This document shows, piece after piece, positions 1-6,929 of a DNA stretch of 11,504 bases. The translations under genes were made by a program, and so were the position numbers. The DNA comes from Betaproteobacteria bacterium (GTDB lineage Bacteria; Pseudomonadota; Gammaproteobacteria; Burkholderiales; SG8-41): assembly GCA_021732805.1 (NCBI GenBank), contig JAKFUJ010000181.1, positions 1 through 11,504 of the forward strand, written 5' to 3'. Numbering within the stretch: position 1 is the stretch's first letter; every line of letters starts with the position of its first letter. Under the pieces are notes generated by a model. That model was not told where the DNA came from. It was given only the letters and a program-made list of their open reading frames with translations, and did not search any database.

Positions 1-1154
1 ACCACGTTCGCACCGCGCGCCAGTTTCAGTGACTTGTCACTGATTTTTTCGCCGTCCATTTTGACGCCGCCCTGCGCCAGCATGCGCAACGCGTCCGACG
101 TGCTGGGTGTCAAACCCGCCTGTTTCAGTGCCACAGCAATCGCGAGTCCACCGGCTTCGCCCTCCAGCCGCACTTCGGGAATGTCTTCGGGAATTTCATG
201 CTGTTTGAAACGTGTTTCGAAATCAGAGAGTGCGTTGCGCGCGGCATCGACACCATGAAAACGACCGACAATTTCCTGCGCGAACGCCACCTTGATGTCG
301 CGCGGATTGCGGCCAGCGGAAACTTCGCTGCGCCACTGCCCGATGGTTTCCAGCGATTCGAATGACAGCAATTCGATATAACGCCACATCAGTTCATCCG
401 ACACCGACATCAGCTTGCCGAAAATTTCGTTGGGCGCTTCCTGGATGCCGACGTAATTGCCCAGTGATTTCGACATCTTGTTGATGCCGTCCAGTCCCTC
501 GAGCAGCGGCATGGTCAATATGCACTGCGGCGCCTGGCCATGGTGTTTCTGCAGTTCACGCCCCATCAGCAGGTTGAATTTCTGGTCGGTGCCGCCAAGT
601 TCGACGTCGGCTTTTAATGCCACCGAGTCGTACCCCTGCACCAGCGGATAGAGGAATTCGTGGATCGCAATCGGCTGGTTGCCGCGGTAACGTTTGGAGA
701 AATCGTCGCGCTCGAGCATGCGCGCGACGGTGTGCGAAGCCGCCAGTTTGATCATGTCCACCGCGCTCATGCGGTCCATCCAAGTCGAATTGAACACGAC
801 TTCGGTGCGGTTGCGGTCGAGGATGCGGAACACCTGCTCGGTGTACGTTTCTGCATTGCGCGCGACTTCCTCGCGCGTCAGCGGCGGCCGCGTGGCATTT
901 TTTCCCGTCGGGTCGCCGATCATGCCGGTGAAATCGCCGATCAGGAACAGCACGTGATGGCCGAGCTCCTGGAATTGCCGCAGCTTGTTGATCAGCACGG
1001 TATGGCCGAGATGCAGGTCCGGCGCCGTGGGGTCAAAACCGGCTTTGATGCGCAGCGGCCTGCCACTGCCCAATTTTTCACGAAGTTCCGGCTCCCGCAG
1101 CAGTTCATCGCAGCCGCGGCGGATGATTTCGACCTGATCATCAATATTGGTCAT
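1..1154 (-). CDS. tyrS: Tyrosyl-tRNA synthetase, 3' end cut by window edge
   Basis: Class I aminoacyl-tRNA synthetase that charges tRNA-Tyr with tyrosine in the cytoplasm. About 384 residues are visible. The HIGH-type signature is HLGH at residues 48-51, preceded by GFDPTAPD. KMSKS lies at residues 226-230, within GINKMSKSLGN. From about residue 335 the sequence (GGLAIAVALKQAGL and onward) fits the C-terminal S4-like RNA-binding domain. The early HLGH and this spacing fit the TyrZ-like form of about 400 residues common in beta- and gammaproteobacteria, so roughly the last 15-20 residues lie outside the window. The ATG at 1154 opens MTNIDDQVEIIRRG, the usual family N-terminus. Only a weak Shine-Dalgarno (GAAAG) precedes it. 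The gene is divergent from the M23 peptidase gene, with 120 bp between them. Confidence 0.97.
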   Translation of the reverse strand, partial: MTNIDDQVEIIRRGCDELLREPELREKLGSGRPLRIKAGFDPTAPDLHLGHTVLINKLRQFQELGHHVLFLIGDFTGMIGDPTGKNATRPPLTREEVARNAETYTEQVFRILDRNRTEVVFNSTWMDRMSAVDMIKLAASHTVARMLERDDFSKRYRGNQPIAIHEFLYPLVQGYDSVALKADVELGGTDQKFNLLMGRELQKHHGQAPQCILTMPLLEGLDGINKMSKSLGNYVGIQEAPNEIFGKLMSVSDELMWRYIELLSFESLETIGQWRSEVSAGRNPRDIKVAFAQEIVGRFHGVDAARNALSDFETRFKQHEIPEDIPEVRLEGEAGGLAIAVALKQAGLTPSTSDALRMLAQGGVKMDGEKISDKSLKLARGANV

Positions 1155-1274
1155 GACTTTCTACACTTAATCCGGCAAAAACGGGTTTTCCCGTGTCCGG
1201 GATTCTGCTAAGCTGCCGGCTGAAAATGCTTGTAAATTCGTTGTAAATCCCGTTTTAAATCATAAGGGAAGCGC
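1155..1274. promoter_or_regulatory. Divergent intergenic region tyrS / M23 with a small hairpin
   Basis: These 120 bp must hold the promoters of both divergent genes. On the tyrS side there is a short dyad: ACGGG at 1181-1185, loop TTTT, CCCGT at 1190-1194, flanked by CCGG at 1172-1175 and 1197-1200, which can pair as an outer stem. It would sit in the tyrS 5' leader if transcription starts upstream of it. I see no convincing -35/-10 pair for tyrS. The M23 side holds the repeats described in the next entry. Confidence 0.45.
1230..1260 (+). repeat. Three phased TTGTAAAT-type direct repeats upstream of the M23 gene
   Basis: TTGTAAAT occurs at 1230-1237 and exactly again at 1241-1248. A one-mismatch copy, TTTTAAAT, is at 1253-1260. 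The copies start 11 and 12 bp apart, about one helical turn each, and end 14 bp before the M23 start codon. They could be a protein-binding array. Alternatively, TTGTAA (1230-1235) and TTTTAA (1253-1258), with a 17-bp spacer, could be a weak sigma70 promoter, though that would leave a leader of only about 10 nt. The repeats are directly visible; any function is inferred. Confidence 0.5.
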
Positions 1275-2591
1275 ATGCTGTCTGCGCGATTCGCGATTCT
1301 AGCGCAAAAACTTTCAGGCTGGCTCCGCGGCAATGGCTTGCGCCGCGTGCTGCTGATCCTGGTGTTGCCTTTTGTCGGCGTGATGGCGGCCTTCGGCATA
1401 GCGCCGGAAACCGTCACTGACACCGTCGAGCGCAAAAACATTGTCGAGGAACTGGCGCTGCCGGCACTGCCGGCTGTCGACCTGTCCGGCGCAACCTACT
1501 GGCGCGAAACGCGCATTGAACGCGGTGACACCATTGCCTCGATCCTGCAGCGCCTGCAGATTGACGAGACTGGTTCGGCGCTGCTGCTGCAACATACCCG
1601 CGAAGCCCGCGCGCTGTACCGGCTGATACCGGGACGCACGGTGCGCGCGCAGACCACTGCCGACGGCCGCTTGCTGGCGCTGCGCTATCTGAACGGCACG
1701 CAATTGCTGAAAATTGACCAGAACGGCAACGACGTTCTCCAGGTCTGGGAAGGTCCCGCTGATGTTGAAACCCGGATACAAATGAGCTCCGGTGAAATCA
1801 CCTCATCACTGTTTGCCGCTACCGACGCCGCTGGCATGTCCGATGCAGTCGCCATACAAATTGCCGACGTATTCTCCACCGACATCGATTTCCATCGCGA
1901 CCTGCGCCGCGGCGACCGTTTTTCCGCCATCTATGAAGTGCAGTATCACCAGGGCGAACCGGTGAAGTCGAATCGCCTGCTGGCTGCCGAATTCACCAAC
2001 CAGGGCAAAACATTCCACGCAGTGTGGTTCCAGAACCCCGAAGGCGAAGGCGGTTATTACACGCTGGAAGGCAAAAACATCCGCAAAGCATTCCTGCGCT
2101 CACCGCTGGAATTCTCGCGCATCAGTTCAGGTTTTACCCGGGCACGTTTTCATCCGGTACTCAAAACCTGGCGCGCCCACACCGGCGTCGACTACGCCGC
2201 CCCCACGGGCACACGGGTGAAAGCCACCAGCGGCGGTATTATTGAATTTGCCGGCCAGCAAGGCGGCTACGGTAATCTCGTGGTGCTCCGCCATCAATCA
2301 AAATTCACGACCTGGTACGGCCACTTGTCGCGGTTTGCACCGGGCATCAGCCGTGGCAAGCGGGTTTCCCAGGGCGATATCATCGGTTATGTCGGCAGCA
2401 CCGGCCTCGCCACCGGCCCCCATCTGCATTACGAATTCCGCATCAACAACGCGCACCAGGATCCGTTGCGCGTCGCGATGCCGCCAGCGCCGCCACTGGC
2501 GCCACAGTACCGCAAGGCGTTTGAAGAAACTGCACGCCCGATGGGCGAGCGTCTGACGCTGTTGCGGCAGATAACCACCGCCACTCCCTAA
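1275..2591 (+). CDS. M23 peptidoglycan endopeptidase, MepM/OapA type, membrane-anchored
   Basis: Predicted periplasmic zinc endopeptidase that cuts peptide cross-links in murein, making room for new glycan strands. The 438 residues match the length of E. coli MepM (about 440) and the same architecture. A single N-terminal membrane segment spans about 24-43 (type II anchor, basic cytoplasmic side). A LysM/OapA-like region follows at about 75-130 (RGDTIASILQRLQID), then a middle domain, then the M23 domain at about 290-410. Zinc ligands and catalytic residues are visible: HTGVDY (H302, D306), WYGHL (H350) and HLHYE (H383, H385). The ATG at 1275 has AAGGGAA 5 nt upstream. The gene runs into anmK with a 10-nt gap. 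It could equally be named after Neisseria or Helicobacter homologues (Mpg, Csd3/HdpA), which share this layout; the exact bond specificity cannot be read from sequence. Confidence 0.93.
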   Translation: MLSARFAILAQKLSGWLRGNGLRRVLLILVLPFVGVMAAFGIAPETVTDTVERKNIVEELALPALPAVDLSGATYWRETRIERGDTIASILQRLQIDETGSALLLQHTREARALYRLIPGRTVRAQTTADGRLLALRYLNGTQLLKIDQNGNDVLQVWEGPADVETRIQMSSGEITSSLFAATDAAGMSDAVAIQIADVFSTDIDFHRDLRRGDRFSAIYEVQYHQGEPVKSNRLLAAEFTNQGKTFHAVWFQNPEGEGGYYTLEGKNIRKAFLRSPLEFSRISSGFTRARFHPVLKTWRAHTGVDYAAPTGTRVKATSGGIIEFAGQQGGYGNLVVLRHQSKFTTWYGHLSRFAPGISRGKRVSQGDIIGYVGSTGLATGPHLHYEFRINNAHQDPLRVAMPPAPPLAPQYRKAFEETARPMGERLTLLRQITTATP

Positions 2592-2601
2592 GCACACACG
2601 C

Positions 2602-3690
2602 ATGCCCGGTCTGTATATCGGGTTGATGTCCGGCACCAGTATGGACGGCATTGATGCCGTACTGCTGTCACTGGAAAGCGCTCCCGGAGTCCTGCACCAC
2701 GCCCATCAGCCCTTTTCGCCGCACCTGCGTGCCACGCTGCTTGAATTGAATGTATCCGGCTCGGACGAACTGCATCGCGCCGCACTGGCGGCCAATGCCC
2801 TGTCGCTGGGTTATGCGACGTTGATACGGACTCTGCTGGCACAGGCCAGGCGCGATGCTGCTGAAATCGCTGCCATCGGCTGTCACGGCCAGACCATACG
2901 CCATCGACCGGAATCCGGTTACACCATCCAACTGGTCAACGGCGCGTTGCTCGCCGAACTTACCGGCATCCGCGTGGTCTGCGATTTCCGCAGCCGCGAC
3001 ATTGCTGCGGGTGGAGAAGGCGCGCCACTGGTGCCGGCCTTTCATCGTGCCGTTTTCGGCCATCCGCAGCAGTCACGGGCGATCGTCAATATCGGCGGCA
3101 TCGCCAATATCACCTGCCTTCCAGCCAAAGGTGCGGTCAACGGTTTCGACTGCGGTCCCGGCAACGTGCTGATGGATGGCTGGGTCATGAAGCACCGGGG
3201 TACCGCTTACGACGCCGGCGGCGCCTGGGCTGCACAGGGAATGATGCTGCCCGAATTGCTGGAGCGCCTGCTGGCACACGAATTTTTTACACGGCCGCCG
3301 CCCAAAAGTACCGGCCGCGAAATGTTCAACCTGCAAAATCTTGAACAGGCGCTGGCCGGCAGTGAACGACCGGTGGATGTGCAAGCCACTTTGTGCGAAT
3401 GCACGGCAGCCGCCATCGTCCGCGCACTGGATGCCCATTGCGCCGATGCACGTGAGATTTACCTGTGCGGCGGCGGCGCCCGCAACACGCTGCTGAGGCA
3501 ACGTCTGGCGGCAATGCTTGCCGGGCGCCGCGTTGCAACCACCGATGCGTTGGGCATCAGCGCGGAATCGGTGGAAGCCGCGGCATTTGCATGGTTGGCG
3601 CAACGTGCGCTGGCAGAGGATCCCGGGAACCTGCCCGAGGTCACCGGTGCACGCGGATTGCGCGTACTCGGCGCCATTTACCCGGCCTGA
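2602..3690 (+). CDS. anmK: Anhydro-N-acetylmuramic acid kinase
   Basis: Cytosolic murein-recycling enzyme. It opens the 1,6-anhydro ring of anhydroMurNAc and phosphorylates it with ATP to give MurNAc-6-phosphate, which then re-enters cell-wall precursor synthesis. The 362 residues match the family (about 365-370). The N-terminal ATP-binding signature GLMSGTSMDGID is at residues 7-18. HGQTIRH, the stretch FRSRDIAAGGEGAPLVPAFH (129-148) and VNIGGIANIT follow. GFDCGPGN contains D183, which aligns with the catalytic Asp of the Pseudomonas enzyme. CGGGARN near the C-terminus is the second phosphate-binding loop. The ATG at 2602 gives the standard short family N-terminus. I see no good Shine-Dalgarno in the 10 nt after the M23 stop, so translation is probably coupled to that gene. 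Confidence 0.96.
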   Translation: MPGLYIGLMSGTSMDGIDAVLLSLESAPGVLHHAHQPFSPHLRATLLELNVSGSDELHRAALAANALSLGYATLIRTLLAQARRDAAEIAAIGCHGQTIRHRPESGYTIQLVNGALLAELTGIRVVCDFRSRDIAAGGEGAPLVPAFHRAVFGHPQQSRAIVNIGGIANITCLPAKGAVNGFDCGPGNVLMDGWVMKHRGTAYDAGGAWAAQGMMLPELLERLLAHEFFTRPPPKSTGREMFNLQNLEQALAGSERPVDVQATLCECTAAAIVRALDAHCADAREIYLCGGGARNTLLRQRLAAMLAGRRVATTDALGISAESVEAAAFAWLAQRALAEDPGNLPEVTGARGLRVLGAIYPA

Positions 3691-3712
3691 CCGATCATTG
3701 ATTTACCGCTGA

Positions 3713-3747
3713 AAAACAAAACGGGGCGCAAGCCCCTGTTTTGTTTT
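3713..3747. terminator. Bidirectional rho-independent terminator between anmK and erpA
   Basis: The left arm (3713-3727) is A-rich ending GGGGC. The loop is GCAA (3728-3731), a GNRA tetraloop on the plus strand. The right arm (3732-3747) starts GCCCC, has one bulged T at 3737, then GTTTTGTTTT. The GC core is short, but the arms carry A runs on one side and T runs on the other, so either transcript ends in a U-rich tract. It lies between the convergent anmK (stop at 3690) and erpA (stop at 3764). Confidence 0.85.
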
Positions 3748-3763
3748 GACACCAGAGTCTTGT

Positions 3764-4117
3764 TTACGCCGAAAACGAAGAACCGCAACCACAAGTGGAA
3801 CTGGCGTTCGGATTCTTGATCACGAACTGTGCGCCTTCGACGTTTTCCTGGTAATCGATTTCCGCGCCGGTCAGATATTGCAGGCTCATCGGATCAACCA
3901 GCAGCGTCACACCGCCTTTTTGCAGCGAAGTGTCGTCATCGTTTACCGCTTCATCAAAGGTGAAACCGTACTGGAACCCGGAGCAACCGCCGCCGGTGAC
4001 AAACACCCGCAGCTTGAGTCCGGGGTTGCCTTCTTCCTCAATCAACTGCCGCACTTTGGCTGCGGCATTCTCGGTGAACACCAACGGATCCGGCATAACT
4101 TCCACGACTGCATTCAT
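3764..4117 (-). CDS. erpA: Iron-sulfur cluster insertion protein ErpA (A-type carrier)
   Basis: A-type Fe-S carrier that receives clusters from the Isc machinery and passes them to apo-proteins, in E. coli including isoprenoid-pathway enzymes and respiratory complexes. From the ATG at 4117 it has 117 residues. The three cluster-binding cysteines are C45 (GGGCSGF), C109 and C111 (CGCGSSF), each three positions later than E. coli C42, C106 and C108. The reading frame extends upstream to an ATG at 4147. I chose 4117 because AGGAG sits about 7 nt before it, and because the longer form would add ten residues absent from the family. Other A-type proteins (IscA, SufA) look similar, but the spacing and context support ErpA. 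Confidence 0.95.
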   Translation of the reverse strand: MNAVVEVMPDPLVFTENAAAKVRQLIEEEGNPGLKLRVFVTGGGCSGFQYGFTFDEAVNDDDTSLQKGGVTLLVDPMSLQYLTGAEIDYQENVEGAQFVIKNPNASSTCGCGSSFSA

Positions 4118-4153
4118 GTTCTGCTCCTGATTCAATGCTGACTGCAAGGGGCT

Positions 4154-4159
4154 ATTATA
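4154..4159 (-). promoter_or_regulatory. Candidate -10 box of an erpA promoter
   Basis: On the minus strand this is a perfect TATAAT, about 37 nt upstream of the erpA start, just after the bactofilin stop codon. A start near 4147 would give a leader of about 30 nt. No good TTGACA-like -35 lies at the right distance, since that stretch belongs to the GC-rich end of the bactofilin gene. The promoter may therefore need an activator or be weak. The flanking AGGGG / CCCCT (5 bp) can form a dyad around the box. Confidence 0.45.
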
Positions 4160-4180
4160 TCCCCCTGTCGCTGGCGGCGC

Positions 4181-4588
4181 TTACTCTGCCGCAGCGGGCT
4201 TGAATTGGACGACTTTGTCGGCTTTGACGTTGTCCTGGTAGACCAGGCGCCCCTGCACTACGGCGCCGAGCTGCATTTCCAGCGTCCGGTAATAGACATC
4301 ACCTGTGACATTGGCCTTGCCCTGCAGTTCAACATAATCGGCGGCATGCACCGGACCGACCACCGTGCCATTGATGACCACGTGAGAAACGCGGATTTCA
4401 CCTTCGATGCGGGCGGCTTCTGACAACACCAGCGTACCCGGCTTGCCTTCTGCGGAAATCACATTGCCATGCACATTGCCGTCAACACGCAGTCCGCCGT
4501 CAAACATCAAATCGCCTTTGATCACAGTACCGGCGCCGATCAGACAATCGATGCGGTTCTGGGGTTTGCTGGGTTTATTGCCGAACAT
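4181..4588 (-). CDS. Bactofilin family cytoskeletal protein
   Basis: Small bactofilin (BacA/CcmA family) of 135 residues. These proteins polymerise without nucleotide into filaments at the inner membrane and place cell-wall enzymes or polar structures. The core, about residues 12-118, shows the repeating short beta-strand pattern with glycine turns typical of the right-handed beta-helix fold (GTVIKGDLMFDGGLRVDG, IEGEIRVSHVVINGTVVG). The tails are short and polar, and there is no membrane segment. The N-terminus MFGNKPSK resembles the short MF-plus-lysine peptide that targets some bactofilins to the membrane. GGGAG (4597-4601) lies 8 nt before the ATG. The gene follows the DUF6776 gene after 14 nt and precedes erpA. 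Confidence 0.92.
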   Translation of the reverse strand: MFGNKPSKPQNRIDCLIGAGTVIKGDLMFDGGLRVDGNVHGNVISAEGKPGTLVLSEAARIEGEIRVSHVVINGTVVGPVHAADYVELQGKANVTGDVYYRTLEMQLGAVVQGRLVYQDNVKADKVVQFKPAAAE

Positions 4589-4602
4589 GGTGAGGTCTCC
4601 CG

Positions 4603-5349
4603 CTATGAAATCGTGACATTGTAGGTTAGCTTCGGCGAGTCGGAATTACCTTCGAACACGCGCACCTGCAGCCCTTTGACCACGGCATCGGGAGCAATCC
4701 TGAACATGCCCTCGATACGCTGGAACAGCTTGAAACTGACTTGATACTCCCTGGCCACCGTCTTCATATCCGGCGGCAGCATCAGAACTACTTTACGTCC
4801 ATCCTGTTGCAGATTCAATACGAATTGCAACCTGCCGTTGAACTCCTTGGCGCGCTCCCCAGTTTGCACCAACAACAACTGATAGCGGTATTCGCCGGGA
4901 ACGGTCTCCGGCAGCAGGCGAAAACGGTTGACGCTGACGGCACCCTCCTTGCCGGTCGCCGTCAGCGACTGGAAAAAAGCGAGATCTTCCTTCAGTCCGG
5001 CGTTTTCCTGGGACAGCGACTTGACCTGACGCGCCAGATCACCAAAGGTCGCGCGTTCCATTTGCAACTGGCGTTCGGCGGCTGCCGTTTTGGCATTCAA
5101 CTCCGCGAGTTTCATTTGCTGCTGGCGCACGGTCTCGTCGAGTTGCGCACGCAGCTTTACCGCTTCCCCCTGCCTGAACCCGGCGTATTCAAGGCCAAAA
5201 TCGTAGGTAAACCAGGCCACAACGGCGACCAGCATTCCGCCTGCAACCACGCCGCTCCAGCGCCAGTACCAGGGCATGTGCGGACGCACCGCAAGATGCG
5301 GCGCGTCAATACCGAACCTGCGCACGATGGATTTGAGCGTGCGCCTCAT
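4603..5349 (-). CDS. DUF6776-type membrane/coiled-coil protein of unknown function
   Basis: I recognise this as the uncharacterised family that sits between argC and bactofilin in betaproteobacteria (DUF6776, by recall); no function is known to me. The 248 residues divide clearly. A basic N-terminal tail of about 28 residues (MRRTLKSIVRRFG) should be cytoplasmic. One membrane segment spans about 29-49. A heptad-rich, Gln/Glu/Lys/Leu-rich coiled coil spans about 62-127. A C-terminal domain of about 110 residues with alternating beta-like stretches should be periplasmic. No catalytic motif is visible; in particular the H/D and HxH residues of M23 peptidases are absent. It begins 4 nt after the argC stop and ends 14 nt before the bactofilin start, so the three are probably cotranscribed. 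Confidence 0.85.
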   Translation of the reverse strand: MRRTLKSIVRRFGIDAPHLAVRPHMPWYWRWSGVVAGGMLVAVVAWFTYDFGLEYAGFRQGEAVKLRAQLDETVRQQQMKLAELNAKTAAAERQLQMERATFGDLARQVKSLSQENAGLKEDLAFFQSLTATGKEGAVSVNRFRLLPETVPGEYRYQLLLVQTGERAKEFNGRLQFVLNLQQDGRKVVLMLPPDMKTVAREYQVSFKLFQRIEGMFRIAPDAVVKGLQVRVFEGNSDSPKLTYNVTIS

Positions 5350-5353
5350 GTCA

Positions 5354-6415
5354 TCAGGGCAGCAATGCCACCTGGGTCAGCCCGGCATCCTCGGGCAGAT
5401 TGAACAGGATGTTCATGTTCTGCACAGCCTGACCGGCGGCGCCCTTGACCAGATTATCAATCACCGACAGCACGACCACGGTATCCCCATCCTGCGGCTG
5501 GTGCACGGCAATACGGCAATGATTCGCGCCACGCACCGAGCGCGTTTCCGGATGGCTGCCCGCCGGCATGACATCGACAAACGCCTCTCCGGCATAACGC
5601 TTTTCAAACAGGGTCTGCAAATCGGCGGCGGTCATCGACGCTTTTGCCAAATCAGTCAGCCGCGCGTAGAGCGTGGCGTGGATGCCGCGAATCATCGGCG
5701 TCAGGTGCGGCACGAACACCAGCCCCACCGGATGTCCGGCCGCCCGCGTCAGTCCCTGCGCAATTTCCGGATGATGGCGATGGCCTGCCACACCATAAGC
5801 CTTGAAATTGTCAGCGGCTTCCGCGTGCAGAATATGCGTTTCGGCCTTGCGCCCGGCGCCGGATACGCCGGACTTGGCATCGGCAATCAGATGGCCGGCA
5901 TCCACACAACCGGCCTCGATCAGCGGCAGAAATCCCAGCTGCACTGCTGTCGGATAACACCCGGGATTGGCGATCACGCGGGCATTTTTGATTTCAGTCC
6001 GGTTGATTTCGGGCAAGGCGTACACTGCCTCGGCCACCAGTTCGGGGCAGGCGTGTTTCATCTTGTAGTACTGCTCCCACAGCGCGACATCGCGAATGCG
6101 GAAATCGGCGGCCAGATCAATGACCTTGACGCCGGCATCGACCAGTGTGCGCGCTTCCTGCATCGCCACGCCGTTGGGGGTTGCGAAAAACACCACATCG
6201 CATTGTTCCAGTCCGGCAGTCGCCGGCTCGCTGAAACGCAGATCCACGCGACCGCGCAGGTTCTGGAACATGTCGGCCACCGGCATGCCGGCTTCCTTGC
6301 GCGATGTGATTGCATGCAACTCGCAATGCGGATGCTGCACCAATAAACGCAGCAGCTCGACTCCGGTATAACCGGTGCCGCCGACGATGCCCGCCTTGAT
6401 GGTTTTTTCAGTCAT
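5354..6415 (-). CDS. argC: N-acetyl-gamma-glutamyl-phosphate reductase
   Basis: Third step of arginine biosynthesis: NADPH-dependent reduction of N-acetylglutamyl-5-phosphate to the semialdehyde, in the cytoplasm. The 353 residues fit the long-form family (about 345). The NADP-binding loop GGTGYTG is at 12-18. The active-site cysteine C153 sits in NPGCYPT, and the catalytic-region histidines are in GHRHHPEI (212-215). The frame runs on to an ATG at 6475, but I chose 6415. It gives the conserved start MTEKTIKAGIVGG and has AGGGAAGG just upstream, whereas the longer form would begin inside the hairpin after rpsI. It leads the argC, DUF6776, bactofilin set. Confidence 0.96.
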   Translation of the reverse strand: MTEKTIKAGIVGGTGYTGVELLRLLVQHPHCELHAITSRKEAGMPVADMFQNLRGRVDLRFSEPATAGLEQCDVVFFATPNGVAMQEARTLVDAGVKVIDLAADFRIRDVALWEQYYKMKHACPELVAEAVYALPEINRTEIKNARVIANPGCYPTAVQLGFLPLIEAGCVDAGHLIADAKSGVSGAGRKAETHILHAEAADNFKAYGVAGHRHHPEIAQGLTRAAGHPVGLVFVPHLTPMIRGIHATLYARLTDLAKASMTAADLQTLFEKRYAGEAFVDVMPAGSHPETRSVRGANHCRIAVHQPQDGDTVVVLSVIDNLVKGAAGQAVQNMNILFNLPEDAGLTQVALLP

Positions 6416-6472
6416 CTTGCCTTCCCTGCCTGCCGAGTTGTCGGCTGATAACGACACTTCCGCCAGAGACGA

Positions 6473-6496
6473 CAAAGCCGCCCTCGGGCGGCTTTG
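6473..6496 (-). terminator. GC-rich hairpin after rpsI, probable terminator
   Basis: A perfect 10-bp stem (6473-6482 with 6487-6496) closes a 4-nt loop in the 110-bp gap between the rpsI stop (6526) and the argC start (6415). Read on the minus strand, the stem ends CTTTG and continues TCGTC, so the U tract is poor. It could be a leaky terminator or an mRNA 3'-end stabiliser separating the ribosomal-protein operon from argC. No strong argC promoter is visible after it; TTGTCG followed 18 nt later by TTATCA is a weak candidate. Confidence 0.65.
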
Positions 6497-6525
6497 TTCG
6501 AACTCTGTTCTGCCAAAAAACTGCG

Positions 6526-6918
6526 TTACCGTTTGGAGAACTGCTTGCGCCGCCGCGCCTTGCGCAAACCGACTTTTTTACGTTCGACTTCGCGCGCATC
6601 GCGCGTGACGAGGCCGGCCTTGCGCAACACCGGCTTCAGTTCGGCATCGTGGTCGATCAGCGCACGGGTGATGCCGTGGCGCACCGCACCGGCCTGACCC
6701 GACTCACCGCCGCCGGTGACGTTGACCTTGATGTCGAAGGTATCCAGTTTCTGGATCAGCACTAGCGGCTGGCGCACGACCATGCGGCCGGTTTCGCGCG
6801 AAAAGAACTCATCCACCGGCTTGCCGTTGACAACAATGTTGCCCTTGCCGGGTTGCAGGTAGACGCGGGCAACAGCGCTTTTGCGCCGGCCGGTACCGTA
6901 ATTTTTTTGAACTGCCAT
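6526..6918 (-). CDS. rpsI: 30S ribosomal protein S9
   Basis: Small-subunit protein S9, whose C-terminal tail reaches the P-site tRNA. The 130 residues match the bacterial length exactly. The family start MAVQKNYGTGRRKSAVARV, the central VTGGGESGQAGAVRHGI and the very basic end (RKARRRKQFSKR) are all present. It follows rplM after 11 nt. Its AGGA Shine-Dalgarno overlaps the rplM TAG stop codon, a tight coupling that should keep L13 and S9 output matched. Confidence 0.99.
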   Translation of the reverse strand: MAVQKNYGTGRRKSAVARVYLQPGKGNIVVNGKPVDEFFSRETGRMVVRQPLVLIQKLDTFDIKVNVTGGGESGQAGAVRHGITRALIDHDAELKPVLRKAGLVTRDAREVERKKVGLRKARRRKQFSKR

Positions 6919-6929
6919 GGTCTGGGGTC

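Noticed and set aside
660..1211. 183-residue open frame on the plus strand opposite tyrS
   Set aside because: Antisense to the conserved catalytic domain of tyrS; no recognisable protein features.
1155..1274. T-box or tRNA-like leader for tyrS
   Set aside because: The gap is too short and lacks a T-box sequence or cloverleaf; only a small 5-bp hairpin is present.
4118..4147. Longer ErpA starting at 4147
   Set aside because: The ATG at 4117 has a good AGGAG and matches the family N-terminus; the longer start would lie at or before the likely transcription start.
5276..6346. 356-residue open frame on the plus strand opposite argC
   Set aside because: Antisense shadow of argC, which has all family motifs; no domain, no Shine-Dalgarno, and a His/Gln/Arg-rich composition.
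6416..6475. Longer ArgC starting at 6475
   Set aside because: The extension begins in the terminator-like hairpin and is not family-like; the ATG at 6415 has a strong Shine-Dalgarno.
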